From contig OZ020616.1 of NCBI GenBank assembly GCA_963971575.1, positions 41,258,250 to 41,322,249 of the forward strand: a stretch of 64,000 nucleotides of DNA. Reading direction: 5' to 3'. Both the position numbers and the translations under genes were made by a program. Of this stretch, positions 45,432 through 55,225 are shown in pieces; position 1 is the stretch's first letter, and the number at the start of each line of letters is the position of its first letter. The notes beneath the pieces are model-generated. The model was not told where the DNA came from. It was given only the letters and a program-made list of their open reading frames with translations, and ran no database searches. This stretch comes from Liopterus haemorrhoidalis (taxonomy: Eukaryota; Arthropoda; Insecta; Coleoptera; Dytiscidae).

Positions 45432-46790
45432 AACAGTTGGTTCCAAAAAAAGTTTTTTCTTTCTTAGTTTTTGTAAAAACTTAAAAGGTAGCTCTCGTAT
45501 TTAATGGTCGTAGATAAAATAGTTTGACATTGAATACAGAAGAACTAACATAATCTTGGATGTTGAACAAAATATAAGCCAAATCAGAAATTTACGAATA
45601 TATTTATTCAATATCCGAAGATTGAACAAAATTTTATAAATTATCACGGTTTTTTTCTGGATATTGAACAAAAAATAATGGAGAAACAATGTATATTTAA
45701 AAGTGGATTTTGAAAAACCAATCCATAAAATTAATTTTATAACATTAATTCATCGGTAAAAGTTAAACTATTGAACAAATCAATTTTACGGTGACGATGT
45801 GTGCCGCAACACCTCAAAAACAAAAGTTGGTGCGGCACACGTATTATGCCTCTTGGCGTTTAACGTGCTAATATCAAAAAACTCCAACAACAAATTGTTG
45901 TAAATCGCACAATCACAATACAAAAAAACAATCACGCCAGTGGCCATAAATAGAATTACGTTTAAATAAAACCCAATTTCGTGTCAAAAACTGCTCTAAA
46001 TAAACCATTATCAGTAAGTTTTTTTATTTTGTTTATCGCTTGTTTTCAACGCCTACTTTGTGACAGTAGCTCAAACTAAATTGGAAGCAAGCGTGAGGAA
46101 AAACAATGCTGTATTCTTAATATCGCTAGGGAAGGATGTGCGCGAATTTTTAAAATGAAGGAAAAACGGAGAAAATCACAAGAAAAGAAAATTTAGTAAA
46201 GTTGTTCACTTGCTATGATTGTCATTTGTTTCACAATACAAAAAATATTTTCTTTTTAACTTGGAAGTTTATCAATTTGAATTCGAAATTTTATCTCAAC
46301 CTACTCATTGTTACAACTTGAGGACTATAAAACAGGGTCTGTTGGTCTACCTCATGCAAGTTTTCCTACTTTATCTGTTAAGTATCAGGGCTCCCCAGGT
46401 GTACCAATATAATGTGCGACTTCTTTCCGCTGGTCAACATATACAGCCTTTCTTCCCAAACCTTCCTTGCCATTCAGTCCTTTTTTTTATCTTGATCACA
46501 TGCTCTATCAACTATAATTATCTGCCTCTCATTTCTGGTGTGATACCTGCCTTTGAGTACAAGTTATTTACATGTGCTTGGATATATTTATTCTGGTCTT
46601 TTCTAATTACCATTAATGTAGAAAGCACAAGACTCGGCATAGTACAAGGGTTACCTTTTATGTTTTAACAAGCGACCACTAGATGACAATATTGAAATGT
46701 GTCATTACTATATTCGTAAAATTTGACATTTGTTATTGTGAAATCAGTGGCAGCTTGTAAATTAACAGAGCAGTTTGTTGACAGTGAGCG
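45432..46790. other. Unassigned DNA
   Basis: An imperfect hairpin (GTGTGCCGC ... GCGGCACAC) lies at 45799-45840. The 149-codon frame at 46219-46668 lacks a recognisable domain, is rich in Leu, Phe and Tyr, and could be chance or an antisense TE remnant. Confidence 0.35.
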
Positions 46791-46794
46791 TTTA

Positions 46795-47795
46795 AGTTGG
46801 ATGATTTTTATGATTTTAGTAAAGGCCTAACTCAACAACATTGCATAGATTAGCTTCGTTCAACTTTTGGTAATGAAGCACCATCAGAAAAGACTGTTTG
46901 CAATTGGTTTGTAGACTTTCATCGTGGTCGTGCGTCCGTCAGTGATGAATCTCGTGAAGGTCGACCAAAATCGGTTGTGATTCAAAAAAACATCGATGTT
47001 GTGCGCAAAATGAAGAAGTTCGACATGTGACTTACCGTGAGATAGAGGCTTCCTGTGACATATTGCAGACTGCAATACATTCAATTTTGCATGAACATAT
47101 AGCTATGAAAAAGATTCCCGATGGATTCCGCATAATTTAACCGAAGCTCAAAAAAAAGCTCGTATTGATTGGTGTAAGAGAATGCTAAAAAAATTCAATA
47201 TAGGTACTGCAAAATCCGTATACAACATCGTTACAGGTGACGAAACTTGGATTTATTCATATGAACCGGAAACTAAGGAACAATCTACTGTTTGGGTTTG
47301 ATGAACCGAAACCCACAAAAGTTGTTCGATCACGATGCAGTTCCAAGAAAATGATCGCTTGTTTCTTCGGTTGTACTGGAAATGTCGCAACCATTCCTTT
47401 AGACGATCGGAGAACAGTTACTACTGAATGGCATACAAAAATTTGTTTGCCAGAAGTCATCGACAAAATCACCAAAAAGGTCGCATCATTCTTCATCATG
47501 ATGATACAAGTTTCCACACAGCACGTTAAATAATTGAATATTTGAAGAAGAAAAACATCGAATTAATGTCTTTGCCCGTATTCACCTGATTTATCCCCTA
47601 ACGACTTTTTTTGTTCCCCAATGTCAAACAAAAAATGCGTGAACAGCGATTTCATCACCTCAAGAAGCTGTTGAAGCCTTCGAAAATCTTTTTGAGAAAC
47701 CAACTTCAGAGTAGAAAAATGTTTCGAGAATTGGTTTGAACGCATGCATACAAGAGTGTATAAATCTTAAAGGCGAATATTTTGATACGCAATAA
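46795..47795 (+). pseudogene. Mariner transposase copy B, nearly full length, frameshifted
   Basis: Blocks in order: DFSKGLTQQHCID, then a stop; NEAPSEKTVCNWFVDFHRGR and ASVSDESREGRPKSVV (about 46870-46975); HVTYREIEASCDILQTAIHS; WCKRMLKKFNIGTAKSVYNI and VTGDETWIYSYEPETKEQST (about 47180-47290), which has the first Asp; KMIACFFGCTGNVATIPLD; TICLPEVIDKI; HHDDTSFHTAR with the second Asp; YSPDLSPNDFF with the third Asp; and GEYFDTQ with a stop at 47793-47795. All three Asp residues can be found, but six or more indels or stops make it a pseudogene. Same family as copy A. Confidence 0.9.
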
Positions 47796-47799
47796 AAGA

Positions 47800-48470
47800 G
47801 TTTGTTCAAAAAACAAATTTTCCTTTGTAAAAAAATTGATTAAAACGGTCGTTAGCTCTTTAATTTTATGTATTTATTTAAATTTGATAATATTTGGATT
47901 AAATACACTAGAGACAACCCTACCTATTATCACTGAAATATTTTAAAATATACCCTCTCTTTATCTTGAAAATTAGACGTTATTTCGTCCCGTAATAAAT
48001 TATGGTCCTAACCTCACAGTATGGAGTCCAACTATGCCATAACTTATAAACTGTACACGTTCGGAACAATTAGAACGCGTAGAATTTGTCAACTAGTCAA
48101 ATATTGATTCAAAACTTGAAATATGATCAAAGCTATTGACACATATGAGTTTACTAACTAGGTTGGAATCAAGTAATTTATAGAAATTAAGTTTGAATTT
48201 TGTTAATTAACCAGAGGTAAACCACACTTAAAATAGTTTGGGTTTACGTGGATAGTTGAGGATCTAAATGTGTTTTATAAATTAAATCAACAAAGCTAAC
48301 AGTTTAATCATGTTTGAAATAGGGGATACGCATAAAATTTGTATTTCCTTAAAACTACATTATTTTGATATGTTAATGTTAGTTATGTCACCTAACAAAA
48401 CAAAAATTACATTTTAATTAATATTATAGCCAAATTTTTGAATTAAAATATTGTAAATTTGAAATAAGCC
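47800..48470. other. Unassigned AT-rich DNA
   Basis: No feature recognised. Confidence 0.35.
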
Positions 48471-48474
48471 GACC

Positions 48475-49170
48475 ACGGAGCGAAGGTTGCCGAGTAAAAA
48501 CGACTGAGTATGACGTCAAACGATAGGGGTTTCACGTCACAGATACAGCTACAACATAATCTTTATACGTGTGTATATTGTATTGTTCGAGAGTTTTGTA
48601 TTTGTTTTTAAACAATTTTTCACGCATTTATTATTAAAATGGCAGATAAAGATTTTGTTAGGGCTCAGAGTGATAATTTACCCAACATTGATGCATTTAT
48701 GCTCATGGAATATATGAAAAATAATGAATGCTACAGTGCTGAAGAAATACGTGGTGTCAAAGCAGACCTGTAAGTAATTTTTATTTTATATTCTCTAACT
48801 TTATGTAAACAAACGCTGCAACTCTGTAAAATGTAAATATTTATGTAATTTATATGTCAGAATTTTACTACATTGTTTACATGAAGTTACAAAACGTTAG
48901 AGGCATAATTGAAATACTGCAATATAAGTTATCTATTTTAATATAAAATTTAATACGGTATACTTTTTTAATTCGGTAAACATGTATAAATTGTTTTTAT
49001 AGAATTAAACTTTATTTTAATTAAAATCACTCTAACTTTACATAACCTATAAAAGTTATACAAACAAATAAGTTCACAACAGACTATGTACGCCGGTAAG
49101 CTAGTAGTGTCATGCGTCAGTTAGAAGGGGTATGACGTCACACGTCGTTTTCGCGCGCTACATACATTTA
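48475..49170. mobile_element. Possible element with inverted AACGAC...TGACGTCA flanks
   Basis: AAAACGACTGAGTATGACGTCA at about 48497-48518 is matched in reverse orientation by TGACGTCACACGTCGTTTT at about 49133-49151. The region between contains the candidate first exon and AT-rich intron-like sequence. No clear target duplication was found. Alternatively the TGACGTCA sites are CRE-like elements of a promoter. Confidence 0.35.
48639..48769 (+). CDS. Candidate first coding exon, unknown protein
   Basis: ATG at 48639 in good context (AAAATGG) opens a 43-codon frame, MADKDFVRAQSDNLPNIDAF, continuing MLMEYMKNNECYSAEEIRGV and KADL, that runs cleanly into a consensus splice donor, T|GTAAGT, at 48770. 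Start codon, open frame and donor together are more than chance usually offers. The ..IDAFM..EY...N...SAEEIRGVK pattern reminds me of the N-terminus of uncharacterised arthropod proteins sometimes associated with SWIM or YqaJ-type domains, but this is only an impression. No later exon was recognised downstream. It lies between inverted TGACGTCA-containing flanks, so it may belong to a mobile element. Confidence 0.45.
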
Positions 49171-49676
49171 TGATTCTTTAAGCCTTCAAATTACAAAAAA
49201 AAAAATTAAAAACTGTTTTTTATGTTTATATGCAACAAGAGGAATATAATTTAAAAAAAATTAAAAAATCATGCCTATCTCCTTTTGAAACACAGTTTAT
49301 CATAATAAAATGATGAGAATATCGCAATATAAAACTTATACTATTTCTCAATCCTATTATCCCCGAGGAAGTATAGTGATATTATGTCCCGATTGCTTTT
49401 TTGTATTTCGCCACGTTTCTTCAGACACTTGTGTTGCCTCGTGACAGGCGTATCATATTAGACATTTCATCTAATTAGTTCATCCATTAGGGCATTTTCC
49501 TCTATTTGGCCAATAACTCGGAATCGGATATTAAATACGTTACTTCCGGTGTTCCGCAGATATGCGACTTAGGATCCTTGCTTTTCAATATTTTTATAAA
49601 TGATATAGATGCCTGCTTTCAGAACTCTCGATTTCTTCTTTTCGCCGATTATGTAAACATTTTTCAACGAATAGTT

Positions 49677-50892
49677 ATAATAATAATAATAATATATTTA
49701 TTTAATAGCACAGTGGCCAATCTAAAATATAAAATATAAATTAAAATAGCATTTAAACTAAAATAAACTACATCTAATTATTAAAAATCAACAAAACAAC
49801 TTTTTCAAAAGATGTTCACGTACTTTACAATCAAATAATTTGTATCTTTTGCAATATCTTTAATTTCCGTAGGAAGTTGGTTATATAAAGTCAAACCTTT
49901 AGAAAAAACACTGCTCTTAGTTGCTTCCTTTCTAACACAAGTTATGGAAAAATCTTCCTTATTTCTTGTATTGTACACATGTACATCTTTATTTTGTTTT
50001 ATTCTAATTCTTAGATAATCAGATACCATATTTTTTAGTATTTTATAAATAAATGTTAATACTTCAAATTCAAGATAACTACTGATATCTAGCCAGTTCA
50101 TCGCCTTTAACATATACATAATACTTGCATACTTATCACATTTTAATATTACTCTTGGTGCCTTATTTTGACATTTCTGTAACTTATCTATATCTGTTTT
50201 ATTGCACATAAAACTGACAGTTGCACAGTATGTAAAGTTAGGCAGTATAATTGTATTATATATTAATAATCTAGTAAATCTACTTAAACTATACCTATAA
50301 GAAACTCTGCTGAAAAAGCCTATTTTTTTTGCCACTTTCTTAATTACCTTCAGTGCTCTTTAAAATTCAACTTCCTATCTAGTACAACTCCTAAGTATTT
50401 ATATTTATCAACCAATTCTAACACACAATTATTAACTTCTACTCTTTCTACCCTATTGTCTTTTATATCTAAATCGTACTCACTATTTTTACATAATATC
50501 ATATATTTACATTTATCTAAGTTAAGTTTCAGTCTATTCATTTCAAAATACTCATTCATTATTTTTAGTTCATCTTTTAATCTACTAACTACCTCTTTAT
50601 AACTATCTCCTTCAACATATATTAAAGTATCATCCGCGAACATATTTATTTTACACTTTTTTAATATTTTTGTGATGTCATTAATGTATATAATAAATAG
50701 CAGTGGTCCCAACACACTTCCCTGTTGCACTCCTATACAATTTTCTAATTTCTCACCAAGCGCACCATTCCATTTCACCTTTTGTTCTCTGTTCAGCATG
50801 TAACTGTTGAACCATTTCAATACTGTGCCCCTTATACCATAGCAGGGTTTACCATTTTTTTTTCTTTTTTCTTAGATCTAAGAAGAGCTTTC
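49677..50892 (-). mobile_element. 5'-truncated non-LTR retrotransposon nested in another
   Basis: CGAATAGTT is duplicated at 49668-49676 and 50893-50901. The element lies on the minus strand, with its 3' end at the left formed by a (TTA)n tail (about 49677-49695) and its truncated 5' end at the right. The insertion splits the plus-strand polymerase fragment described above. Confidence 0.9.
49805..50870 (-). pseudogene. Reverse transcriptase, C-terminal half (Jockey/CR1-like group)
   Basis: From 50870 on the minus strand: GKPCYGIRGTVLKWFNSYML, then IGVQQGSVLGPLLFIIYIND and INMFADDTLIYVEGDS with an intact ADD catalytic pair; MNRLKLNLDKCKYM; and YKYLGVVLDRKLNFKEH. A frameshift near 50345 leads to a second frame with YNTIILPNFTYCATV, VYNTRNKEDFSITCV and SSVFSKGLTLYNQLPTEIKD, ending at 49805. 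Upstream polymerase fingers and endonuclease are absent through 5' truncation. One frameshift is visible, so the insertion is rather young. Confidence 0.88.
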
Positions 50893-51124
50893 GAATAGTT
50901 TCTCTATAAAATTTTCATAACATTCAGACGGATGTAAACAGGTTAGAAAACTATTTCAATGTCAACAAATTAAATGTAAATATTACCAAATGTTCAACAA
51001 TTTCTTTCATAAGAAACAGAACCTCTATTAATTAGAGTTGTTACATCAACGATGTTTTATTCATAAAGGATTTAGGTATTTATTTAGATCAGAAATTAAT
51101 ATTTGAGACGCATATGGATCTAAA

Positions 51125-51433
51125 AAGCGCGCACCAAGCAGGAGAGCTAGGGGCTTGAGACTCTCTCTCAAGTACTAAAAAAACGTGTTTTTAAGGAACG
51201 CACTTCACAATTTCACTCCTTTACATGAGTTTTAGACCTCAAGAGCATTTCTCTTTAGTGATCACTTGTATTTTGTAAATGAGGACCTTTTTTTGGTTAC
51301 CACTTGAATTTTGAAAACGTTCTTTTTTATTTTGGCCCCATAAAAATGTAGGTCCTGGTCCATCCCTGCCTTTGTAAAATAATTTTGTTTTTTGAGCCGC
51401 CACCCACCAATAAAAATCCTGGATCCGCGCCTG
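51125..51433. mobile_element. hAT MITE in the non-LTR fragment
   Basis: The right end, reverse complemented, is CAGGCGCGGATCCAGGA; the left end AAGCGCGCACCAAGCAGGA is a diverged match. GATCTAAA is exactly duplicated at 51117-51124 and 51434-51441. The flanking polymerase reading continues across the site when the insert is ignored. 309 bp, non-coding. Confidence 0.8.
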
Positions 51434-51584
51434 GATCTAAATTTCAAGCATGCTGGGTTTCATTTATCGAATAAAAGTAAAGATTTCAAATGCCATAGAA
51501 CTCAATCATTTAGAAGAATTTTTAACTCTATGTCAGTCTCCTCAATATTTTGTTTATATAAAAAGATTAGATTCGATTTGATTT

Positions 51585-51925
51585 GTTATTATTTCGAGAC
51601 CTGGTGTTATCGACGCATGTTAAAAATGAAATGGGTTGATTTTAAGTTTCGAATAAAGAGGTGTTTCAAAGAGCTGAAGCAAAAAGATTTCTGCTTCAAA
51701 ATATAAATAAAAGACGAGCTAGCACGATGCCGCATATTTTGTGACATGAGAGTTTGTTGAAAATAATCGTGGAATGTATGGTCGAAGAAATAAACCCTAA
51801 AGGATGACCCCCCTTAAACTATATGAGTCAATTGAAGTAGCAGCATAACTGTCAGAAATATGCATATCTGAAAAGAAAAACCGAAGTCAGGGAGGAATGG
51901 AGAGCTGCTGCCAACCAATATTAGG
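51585..51925 (+). pseudogene. RTE-like C-terminal fragment
   Basis: The plus strand encodes FETWCYRRMLKMKWVDF, then in another frame VFQRAEAKRFLLQNINKRRA and finally EVREEWRAAANQY. These correspond to the C-terminal region of some non-LTR polymerases (AFE.W.YRRML.I.W.., then KR.LL..I.KR.., then DR..WR.....). Broken by stops. Confidence 0.65.
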
Positions 51926-51929
51926 CTTG

Positions 51930-52159
51930 TAAACTTTAAGAGAAAGAAAATGTACAAAATAGGTTTATTAAAAATATTAGTTACAGATTTGAGGACTTTC
52001 ACTTAAATTTGTTATCTTTATAAAACAGACGAACTATTATGGATACAAACTTTATTTACAAGATACTTTATAATAAAATTGATTGTTCAGATCTTCTAGA
52101 AAATTAATTTTTTCGAATACCGTCGTACAATTCAAGATATAATGATTTTTTCCCCAATC
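51930..52159. other. Unassigned AT-rich DNA
   Basis: No feature recognised. Confidence 0.35.
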
Positions 52160-52161
52160 TA

Positions 52162-53473
52162 CAAGGTGTCTCAAAAGAAATTTTATATTTATTTAGCTTA
52201 CTGCGTGAACGCAACGTATCCGAGGGGCGCGGGGGTTATGTCAATCGGTAGCCTGGCTCTTGGGAATTTAGTCGCTATGGAGCGTTTCTCGGGAGCAGAC
52301 CGCGCGTTATGCGTGCGAGAGTTTTACAAAAACGGTGATTCGGCGACTGTAGCGCGTAGAAAATTCTGCAGTATTCGAGGTTTTCGCCACTTAAATGATG
52401 CGCCAAACATTCCTCTCATTCGACATTGGGTTAAAAAGTTTGAAGAGACTGGTACAACGCTGGATAAATCAAAATCCGGGCGACCTAGGTCATCAAGAAC
52501 GGTAGAAAACGTGGAGAATGTTAATCAGTCTGTTCGTGACGACCCGAACCTTTCAATTCGGAAGCGCGCAAGTGCTTTAAATGTGCATAGATCATCATTA
52601 CATCACATTATACACAAAGACCTAAAGCTGCACCCCTACAAAATTCAATTGGTGCAAGAATTAAAGCCCCAAGATGCCAGTCAGAGGCATTTACGAAATT
52701 AAATCAGGTGATTGAGCGATTTTCAACGTTTACCAACATTTTGTTTTCGGATGAAGCTCATTTTCATCTTAATGGCCACGTAAATAAGCAGAACTGCCGC
52801 TACTGGAGTGCAACGAATCCGAAACGCAAACATCAGAAACCCCTACATTCGCCTAAAGTGACCGTATTGGCTGCGATGTCGGCGCGAGGAATTATCGGCC
52901 CTTTCTTTTTTGAAGACGAAAGGGGGCGTGCAGTTACAGTGAATTCAGAGCGTTATGTGGAGATGTTAGACAACTTCTTGGTACCTGAACTGCAAAACTT
53001 TCCTGGCTATAACCAAAGAACATGGTTCCAACAGGACGGAGCAACTTCACACACGTCCAATATGTCTCTGCCACGTGTTCGTGAAATTTTCTCAGGCAAA
53101 TTGATCTCCCGGAGAGGTGATATAACTTGGTCTCCACACAGTCCAGATTTAACCCCTATGGACTTTTTCCTATGGGGTTATCTTAAATCTAAAGTTTACG
53201 CCAATAAACCGACTTCACTGGCGCATTTGAAATAAAATATCCGTCACGAAATGGCAGCCATCCCTGAGTCCACCTGCCGAGACGTCATAAGTAATTTTAC
53301 TGTTCGATTAAATGAGTGCCGAGAACGCGAGGGTCTACATTTAGACGATATTATTTTTAAGAAATAAATCACCAAAAAGTGTATTTTAATAATTAATAAA
53401 CATTTTTTCTATATACGGCTTACTTTTTTTTTAATCGATCCACTAAATATAAAATTTCTTTTAAGACGCCTTG
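52162..53473 (+). mobile_element. Tc1/mariner-superfamily element, DD41D type, copy 1 (full length)
   Basis: Left end CAAGGTGTCTCAAAAGAAAT and right end, reverse complemented, CAAGGCGTCTTAAAAGAAAT form TIRs of about 30 bp. TA lies outside both ends (52160-52161 and 53474-53475). 1312 bp is the usual length of an autonomous member. GC content is higher than that of the surroundings. Closely similar to the copy at 59579-60493. Confidence 0.95.
52277..53367 (+). pseudogene. DD41D transposase, one frameshift and one premature stop
   Basis: ATG at 52277 opens MERFSGADRALCVREFYKNG, a helix-turn-helix (DUF4817-like) DNA-binding start. It continues with RHWVKKFEETGTTLDKSKSG, RPRSSRT and LHPYKIQLVQEL before a frameshift near 52685. 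The catalytic frame has ILFSDEAHFHLNG (Asp at 52750), WFQQDGATSHTS (Asp at 53035) and PDLTPMDFFLWGYLKSKVY (Asp at 53161). The last two Asp codons are 42 codons apart, leaving 41 residues between them. A TAA at 53233 truncates the protein; copy 2 has GAA there, so this is a single-base nonsense change. The tail then reads to the original stop at 53365-53367. Confidence 0.92.
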
Positions 53474-53474
53474 T

Positions 53475-54420
53475 ATTAACAAAACTAATTTTTGTACCCT
53501 TGCACCATATTACATACAAATTAAATAATTTAGTAACCAACGTTGAATTTCCGGAAATTTCACTAATAATTTTAATGATACTAAACAACGTTTAGTATAT
53601 TATGTTATATCATATATTTAATGTAAATTTTATAGTAGTATTTAATTTCTCAGAACATTGTGTAATTGTTAATGTTTACTTAATTTGTTACATATAATAT
53701 GTAGTGCCACACTATTATTGGACCTGTGGCTATTGTGTGGCCAAAAATCAATAAATAAATAATTAACTAACTTTCCCAGGGGTAGGCATAGTACATATGT
53801 AGGTATAGATATAATATACATAGCTTTTACCTAACTAAAATCATGTTTGATGAAAAGTCACATACTTGCAGAGGTAGCATTGCTTTCGCAGAACACGTTG
53901 GATCTAGATAAGAGAAGGGCTATCAAAAATCCTCGCTAAGAAAGACCATCAACCTACGATACGTGCGATGAGTGTACGATAATCATGAGAGCAACTATGA
54001 ATTTCAAAGACAGTGTTTAGGCAGGATCGCCAGGCGAAAAGGAAGCGAGAAACGGATCCAGCCGTTAACCACTTGCTCTATAATAGATCATTAAAGGCCT
54101 CAGAAAGATCAAAAACAACTTGATTATTACAATACTAGTGCACCCGTTGCCAACTGTGTTGGCAAACAAATCATTACCTTAATGTGGAACTTGCTCGACA
54201 CCTCAGACTTCTTTCTCTAGCCATACGCCTAACTTCATCCAATTCAAATTGAATCAACTCTTCGCCCATTATTAAAAACTGGACAAATAATGAGCATTAT
54301 TCCGAATTATTAATTCATTAACTTTTTAAGATGGTGCATTATATTTATAATGTTAAAACTAAAAATGATTTGAGACGTTAAATTTAAAATATATTTATTA
54401 AAATTAATTTTCCATTTTCT
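53475..54420. other. Unassigned AT-rich DNA
   Basis: No gene recognised. Confidence 0.35.
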
Positions 54421-54525
54421 TATATAATATAAAAATACGCACACGGATTAATACGCACACGGAAAAAAGCACACATGAAAAAATACACACACGGCAAAAA
54501 GGGCACACGGAAAAAAGCGTACTTA
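54420..54525 (+). repeat. Short CACACGG repeats
   Basis: Five or more copies of a roughly 15-17 bp phrase around ACACACGG(A)AAAA occur in a row, just upstream of the 116-bp array. Confidence 0.6.
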
Positions 54526-54634
54526 CACTATATCTCAAATCAGGGGGTAGATTTACAATATCCCACTGAACACTACGCATGCGTCACATACACGTCATTT
54601 GTTCAATATACAGAGATTCTAAACAGGTGGGACT

Positions 54635-55225
54635 GTGCAGAACTTTTAAAACACAATTTATTTTTAGGTGGTTTATAAAAAAAAAAAAAAAACTGTTATC
54701 AACCATAACCTAAGATAGTGCTTTTAAGGTGAATCACTGTCCCTGGCCCTGCACAGAACAGTTAAAATACAATTTATTTTTAGGTGGTTTATAAAAAATA
54801 AAAATAAACAGTTATCAACCATAACCTAAGATAGTGCTTTTAAGGTGAATCACTGTCCCTAGCCCTGCACAGAACAGTTAAAATACAATTTATTTTTAGG
54901 TGGTTTATAAAAAAAATAAATAAACAGTTATCAACCATAACCTAAGATAGTGCTTTTAAGGTGAATCACTGTCCCTAGCCCTGCACAGAACAGTTAAAAT
55001 ACAATTTAATTTTAGGTGGTTTAAGAAAAAAAAAAAAAAAAAAACAGTTATCAACCATAACCTAATATAGTGCTTTTAAGGTGAATCGCTGTCCCTAGCC
55101 CTGCACAGAACAGTTAAAATACAATTTATTTTTAGGTGGTTTATAAAAAAAAAAAAAAATAAACAGTTATCAACCAAGATACTACTATACTAGATTACCT
55201 AACCTAAGATAGTGTTTTTAAGGTG
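54635..55225 (+). repeat. Tandem array, 116-120 bp unit, about 5 copies
   Basis: The start of the unit (CAGAACAGTTAAAATACAAT, less exact in the first copy) recurs at 54635, 54751, 54867, 54983 and 55103. Each unit contains TTTTTAGGTGGTTTATAA, an A-run of variable length (explaining the 116 versus 120 period), ACAGTTATCAACCATAACC and GTGCTTTTAAGGTGAATC. Units are very similar. Confidence 0.95.

Larger units (their letters stand above)
49500..51560 (+). pseudogene. Non-LTR reverse transcriptase fragment, interrupted twice
   Basis: The first piece (49500-49676) encodes TSGVPQICDLGSLLFNIFIN and SRFLLFADYVNIFQRI, where the catalytic ADD has become ADY. The second piece (50902-51124) continues with TDVNRLENYFNVNKLNVNIT and IKDLGIYLDQKLIFETHMDL (thumb). 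The third (51434-51560) continues with the equivalent of FKHAGFHLSNKSKDFKCHR. The three are collinear parts of one Jockey/CR1-like polymerase, separated by later insertions that carry target duplications. Stops and frameshifts occur in each. Confidence 0.8.

Noticed and set aside
46219..46668. 149-codon frame, the longest not assigned to a TE
   Set aside because: Hydrophobic T-rich composition, no domain, start in mid-sequence and no splice or promoter context; not supportable as a gene.
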